Origin: JBOIBN01 sp050739575
GTDB taxonomy: Bacteria; Pseudomonadota; Gammaproteobacteria; JAKDMP01
Direction: 5' to 3'
Assembly (NCBI GenBank): GCA_050739575.1
Contig: JBOIBN010000034.1
Span: 1-25,321, forward strand
Length of the DNA: 25,321 bases
The position numbers and the translations under genes were made by a program. The notes below the pieces were generated by a model. The model was not told the origin of the DNA. It searched no databases and saw only the letters and a list, made by a program, of their open reading frames with translations. Shown here piece after piece: positions 22,898-25,321 of the stretch (position 1 is its first letter; the number at the start of each line of letters is the position of its first letter).

Positions 22898-23278
22898 GTG
22901 GACAATACCCGTCGGGAAATCACAGTACAGGTCGCAAGCGACTTTCTCGCCGGGGAATCTGAGCCGGGAGAAAACCGATACGTTTTCGGCTACACCATTA
23001 CGCTTGCCAACACCGGCGAGATCGGCGCACAACTTCTCACGCGGCACTGGATCATCACCGACGCGGACGGTGAGGTGCGCGAAGTGCACGGCGAAGGCGT
23101 CGTCGGCGAGACGCCGTACCTCAAGCCCGGTGCCGGCTTTCGCTACACGTCGGGCGCCGTACTTGCAACGCCCGTCGGTACCATGCATGGCAGCTATCAG
23201 TGGATCGGCGATGACGGCGTTCCATTCGATGCACCCATTCCAATGTTCCGGTTGGCTGTCCCCGGCCTGCTGCATTAA
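22898..23278 (+). CDS. apaG: ApaG/Co2+-resistance family protein
   Basis: This 126-residue single-domain protein has the ApaG fibronectin-like fold. Recognisable parts are ITVQVASDFLAGESEPGENR, YVFGYTITLANTGE, LLTRHWIITDADGEVREVHG and the highly conserved GVVGETPYLKPGAGFRYTSG, then GTMHGSYQWIGDDG. Length agrees with E. coli ApaG (125) when the GTG at 22898 is used. A frame open back to 22802 would add 32 unrelated residues and would start before the probable promoter. The molecular role of ApaG is poorly defined. It normally lies directly after ksgA; here about 4.2 kb of other genes intervene, while apaH still follows 75 bp downstream. Confidence 0.95.
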   Translation: MDNTRREITVQVASDFLAGESEPGENRYVFGYTITLANTGEIGAQLLTRHWIITDADGEVREVHGEGVVGETPYLKPGAGFRYTSGAVLATPVGTMHGSYQWIGDDGVPFDAPIPMFRLAVPGLLH

Positions 23279-23302
23279 ACCGTATGCTTGAAACTTCGAT
23301 GC

Positions 23303-23325
23303 GCGACGGGGCTTTTCCGCGTCGC
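23303..23325 (+). other. Small hairpin between apaG and apaH
   Basis: GCGACG (23303-23308) pairs perfectly with CGTCGC (23320-23325) across an 11-base loop that can close further through GG/CC pairs. No T run follows, so it is not a standard intrinsic terminator. It could modulate apaH relative to apaG or be chance in GC-rich DNA. Confidence 0.3.
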
Positions 23326-23352
23326 CGTCTCATCGCTTTCGCCTGAACCCTC

Positions 23353-24177
23353 GTGGCCGTTTTTGCGATCGGCGATGTACAGGGTTGCGCGGACGCACTG
23401 AAGAAGCTGCTTGTCCGCATCCGCTTCGATCCGGCCGAGGATCGTCTGTGGTTTGCCGGCGATCTCGTCAACCGCGGCCCGCGCTCGCTCGAGGTGTTGC
23501 GTTTCGTTCGCGGGCTCGGCGAGCGGGCGATAACCGTGCTCGGCAATCACGATCTGCACCTCATCGCGATGGCTGAAGGCGTGCGGCCGCCGTCGCACAC
23601 TCTGACTGCTGTGCTCAAGGCCGAGGATGGTCCGGAGCTGATCGCCTGGCTGCGCACGCGTCCGCTGTTATGGCACGATTCCGCACTCGGCTATGTCATG
23701 GTCCATGCCGGCTTCGCCCCGTCGTGGACGCTCGGCGAAGCGCAATTGCTTGCGCGCGAAGTTGAAGCGGTGCTCGCCGGGCCAGGCGCGAAGAATCTGC
23801 TGCGCGGCATGTACGGCGACAAACCACGGCGCTGGTCCGACGAACTCGCCGGCACCGAGAGATCGCGCGCCATCATCAATATTTTCACCCGCCTGCGCTA
23901 CGTCACGGCCGCGGGTGAATTCGATTTCGAACATACCGGTGCGCCCGGCACTCAACCGCCGGAATTGATGCCCTGGTTTCTTGTTCCCGGACGACGCAGC
24001 GCGAACGAGCACATACTCTTCGGCCACTGGTCCACGCTGGGTCCGGTGAATACGCCCAATGTCTATCCGCTCGATACCGGCTGTGTGTGGGGCGGCAAAC
24101 TCACCGCGATGCGCCTCGACGACGAGGGCGGTTGGTATGCCATTCCCTGCCGCCGCTACCGCGATGCTAGGGCGTGA
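23353..24177 (+). CDS. apaH: Symmetrical bis(5'-nucleosyl)-tetraphosphatase ApaH
   Basis: ApaH cleaves diadenosine tetraphosphate (Ap4A) to two ADP and also removes Np4A-type caps from RNA. The 274-residue protein shows the metallophosphoesterase motifs in order: GDVQGC (about residue 7), GDLVNRGP, GNHDLHL, then VMVHAGFAPSW and the C-terminal LFGHWSTLG with YPLDTGCVWGGKLTAMRL. All metal ligands look intact and the length matches E. coli (280). GTG 23353 begins the canonical MAVFAIGDVQG. It follows apaG by 75 bp containing a small hairpin. A gap of 82 bp with a probable new promoter separates it from the SDR gene, so the apa unit likely ends here. Confidence 0.97.
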   Translation: MAVFAIGDVQGCADALKKLLVRIRFDPAEDRLWFAGDLVNRGPRSLEVLRFVRGLGERAITVLGNHDLHLIAMAEGVRPPSHTLTAVLKAEDGPELIAWLRTRPLLWHDSALGYVMVHAGFAPSWTLGEAQLLAREVEAVLAGPGAKNLLRGMYGDKPRRWSDELAGTERSRAIINIFTRLRYVTAAGEFDFEHTGAPGTQPPELMPWFLVPGRRSANEHILFGHWSTLGPVNTPNVYPLDTGCVWGGKLTAMRLDDEGGWYAIPCRRYRDARA

Positions 24178-24223
24178 GGCATAAGCAGCGAAATATTTGC
24201 TTCAGGCTTCACCTCCCATCGGC

Positions 24224-24231
24224 GGTAAGAT
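24224..24231 (+). promoter_or_regulatory. Probable -10 promoter element for the SDR-aldehyde dehydrogenase pair
   Basis: GGTAAGAT contains TAAGAT (four of six to consensus) and ends 28 bases before the ATG at 24260. It matches the octamer before amgK exactly and those before dat and apaG at seven of eight bases. No -35 is evident at 16-18 bp spacing. Confidence 0.4.
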
Positions 24232-24259
24232 ACATCACACGCGTTTCGGCGAAGGATGC

Positions 24260-25042
24260 ATGCCAGCAAACGATTTGAGCCCCTATCACGCACTGGTCTG
24301 CGGCGCGAGCCGCGGCATTGGGCGCGCTTGCGCCGAGGCGCTCGCCGCGCGCGGTGCAAGCGTCACGCTGCTCGCGCGCAATGCGGATGCATTGGCCGAG
24401 GCTCGTTCGGCGCTGCCGGTGCTCGCGGATGCACGGCACTCCGTTGTCGTTGCCGACCTCGATGACACGGTTACGCTCACGGCGCGGCTGGAATCGCTAG
24501 ACCGTCCGGTGCACATCCTCGTCAACAACGCTGGCGGACCCGCGGCCGGCCCATTGGTCGAAGCCGAAGCCGAAGCCTTTCGACGCGGCTTCGAACGTCT
24601 GCTGATCGCGGCCCATCTCATCACGCAACGACTCCTGCCTGACATGCGTGCAGCAGGCTACGGGCGCGTCGTCAACATCATTTCGACCTCGGTGCGCGAG
24701 CCGATTCCCGGGCTCGGTGTTTCCAATACCATTCGCGCCGCCTGCGCAGCGTGGGCCAAGACGCTATCGCGCGAACTCGCTGCCGACGGCATCACGGTGA
24801 ACAACGTGCTTCCCGGCTACACCGCGACCGACCGTCTCTCGAAGCTGTTCACGGCACGCGCCGAGCGCACGGGCCAAACACCCGAGGAAGTCGAAACGGC
24901 GGCACGCGCATCTGTACCCGCCGAACGCTTCGCCGAACCCGATGAGATCGCCGCCACCGTTGCTTTCCTTGCCTCGCCCGCCGCGGGCTACATCACCGGC
25001 GTGTCGTTACCGGTGGATGGTGGTCGTCTGCACGGCATCTGA
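24260..25042 (+). CDS. SDR-family oxidoreductase with atypical S-x-x-x-R active site
   Basis: This 260-residue short-chain dehydrogenase/reductase has the Rossmann cofactor motif CGASRGIGRACAEAL (residues about 15-29), LVNNAGGPAAG and the C-terminal YITGVSLPVDGG. The catalytic serine is kept (NIISTS). The usual Y-x-x-x-K is replaced by S-x-x-x-R in GVSNTIRAA, judged by spacing back from the conserved ITVNNVLPGY segment. Because the surrounding sequence is well kept, this looks like a divergent subfamily rather than decay. ATG 24260 has AAGGA at 24252-24256, rather close; the frame is open back to 24197, before the likely promoter. The stop overlaps the aldehyde dehydrogenase start by one base, so they probably act in one pathway. 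Confidence 0.87.
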   Translation: MPANDLSPYHALVCGASRGIGRACAEALAARGASVTLLARNADALAEARSALPVLADARHSVVVADLDDTVTLTARLESLDRPVHILVNNAGGPAAGPLVEAEAEAFRRGFERLLIAAHLITQRLLPDMRAAGYGRVVNIISTSVREPIPGLGVSNTIRAACAAWAKTLSRELAADGITVNNVLPGYTATDRLSKLFTARAERTGQTPEEVETAARASVPAERFAEPDEIAATVAFLASPAAGYITGVSLPVDGGRLHGI

Positions 25043-25321
25043 TGGAAAAATTCGAAAACTTTATCGCAGGGGAATTCACCGCGGCAAAGAGCGGCGAGTG
25101 GTTGCCCGTGTATGAACCGGCGACCGGCGAACAATACGCCGAGATTCCCGATTCGGGCGAGGCCGATATCGCCGCTGCAGTCGCCGCGGCGCGGGGGGTC
25201 TTCTCGGCCTGGGCTGCACTTCCCGCAATCGAGCGCGGCAGGATCATGGAGCGCATCGCGCAGGGCATCGAGACGCATCTGGATGAACTCGTCGCGCTCG
25301 AAAGCCGCGACCAGGGCAAAC
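25042..25321 (+). CDS. Aldehyde dehydrogenase, N-terminal part (3' truncated by window)
   Basis: The frame starts at ATG 25042 inside TGATG and stays open to the window end, giving 93 residues. MEKFENFIAGEFTAAKSGEW, then YEPATGEQYAEIPDSGEADI and AVAAARGVFSAWAALP with ERGRIMERIAQGIE, form the typical N-terminus of NAD(P)-dependent aldehyde dehydrogenases. The catalytic glutamate and cysteine lie beyond the window, so substrate class cannot be judged. The overlap with the SDR gene suggests co-expression. A semialdehyde dehydrogenase of an aromatic or tryptophan-breakdown pathway (2-hydroxy- or 2-aminomuconate type) is one possibility, from context only. Confidence 0.93.
   Translation, partial: MEKFENFIAGEFTAAKSGEWLPVYEPATGEQYAEIPDSGEADIAAAVAAARGVFSAWAALPAIERGRIMERIAQGIETHLDELVALESRDQGK

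Overview
The window looks like chromosomal DNA of a GC-rich gammaproteobacterium. No tRNA, rRNA, CRISPR array, transposase gene or phage gene was seen. The lineage evidence is gene order: mreBCD-mrdAB-mltB-rlpA-(dat)-ybeD-lipB, and amgK-murU beside lptD-surA-pdxA-ksgA. Both are gammaproteobacterial arrangements, the second known from Pseudomonas. The genus cannot be named. Membrane proteins of the FlgO/TPR type and the ECF sigma plus four-helix protein pair suggest Xanthomonadales- or Steroidobacter-like relatives, but this is only an impression.

Region 1 (1-8959, + strand) is a cell-shape and envelope block: the 3' end of mreB, then mreC, mreD, mrdA (PBP2), rodA, mltB and rlpA in a tight, mostly overlapping series. 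A class IV aminotransferase (dat-like), ybeD (DUF493) and lipB follow, joined by 4-base stop/start overlaps. A 123-bp MITE-like element with 19-bp inverted ends lies between mreB and mreC. The dacA gene often found after rlpA is absent, and lipA does not follow lipB.

Region 2 (9006-10702, - strand) is amgK-murU, the MurNAc/GlcNAc recycling bypass. It is transcribed divergently from Region 3 (10741-15361, + strand): lptD, surA and pdxA, for outer-membrane biogenesis and vitamin B6 synthesis.

Region 3b (15362-17880) interrupts the usual pdxA-ksgA junction with a membrane FlgO/TPR protein. The gene is framed by inverted copies of a dispersed 'GCAGAG/CTCTGC' repeat and a REP-like hairpin. ksgA follows.

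Region 4 (18779-22780) separates ksgA from its common partner apaG. It holds an ECF sigma factor with an overlapping four-helix membrane protein gene, a convergent FUSC-family transporter, and a universal stress protein. Region 5 (22898-25321) resumes with apaG and apaH, then an SDR with an altered catalytic motif overlapping the start of an aldehyde dehydrogenase cut by the window edge.

Most genes serve one theme: building, remodelling and recycling peptidoglycan (MreBCD, PBP2, RodA, MltB, RlpA, AmgK, MurU, possibly Dat) and assembling the outer membrane (LptD, SurA). The inserted modules (FlgO/TPR protein, ECF pair) and the small repeats are the least explained parts. A GGTAARAT octamer recurs just upstream of four genes and is probably the local -10 promoter signature.
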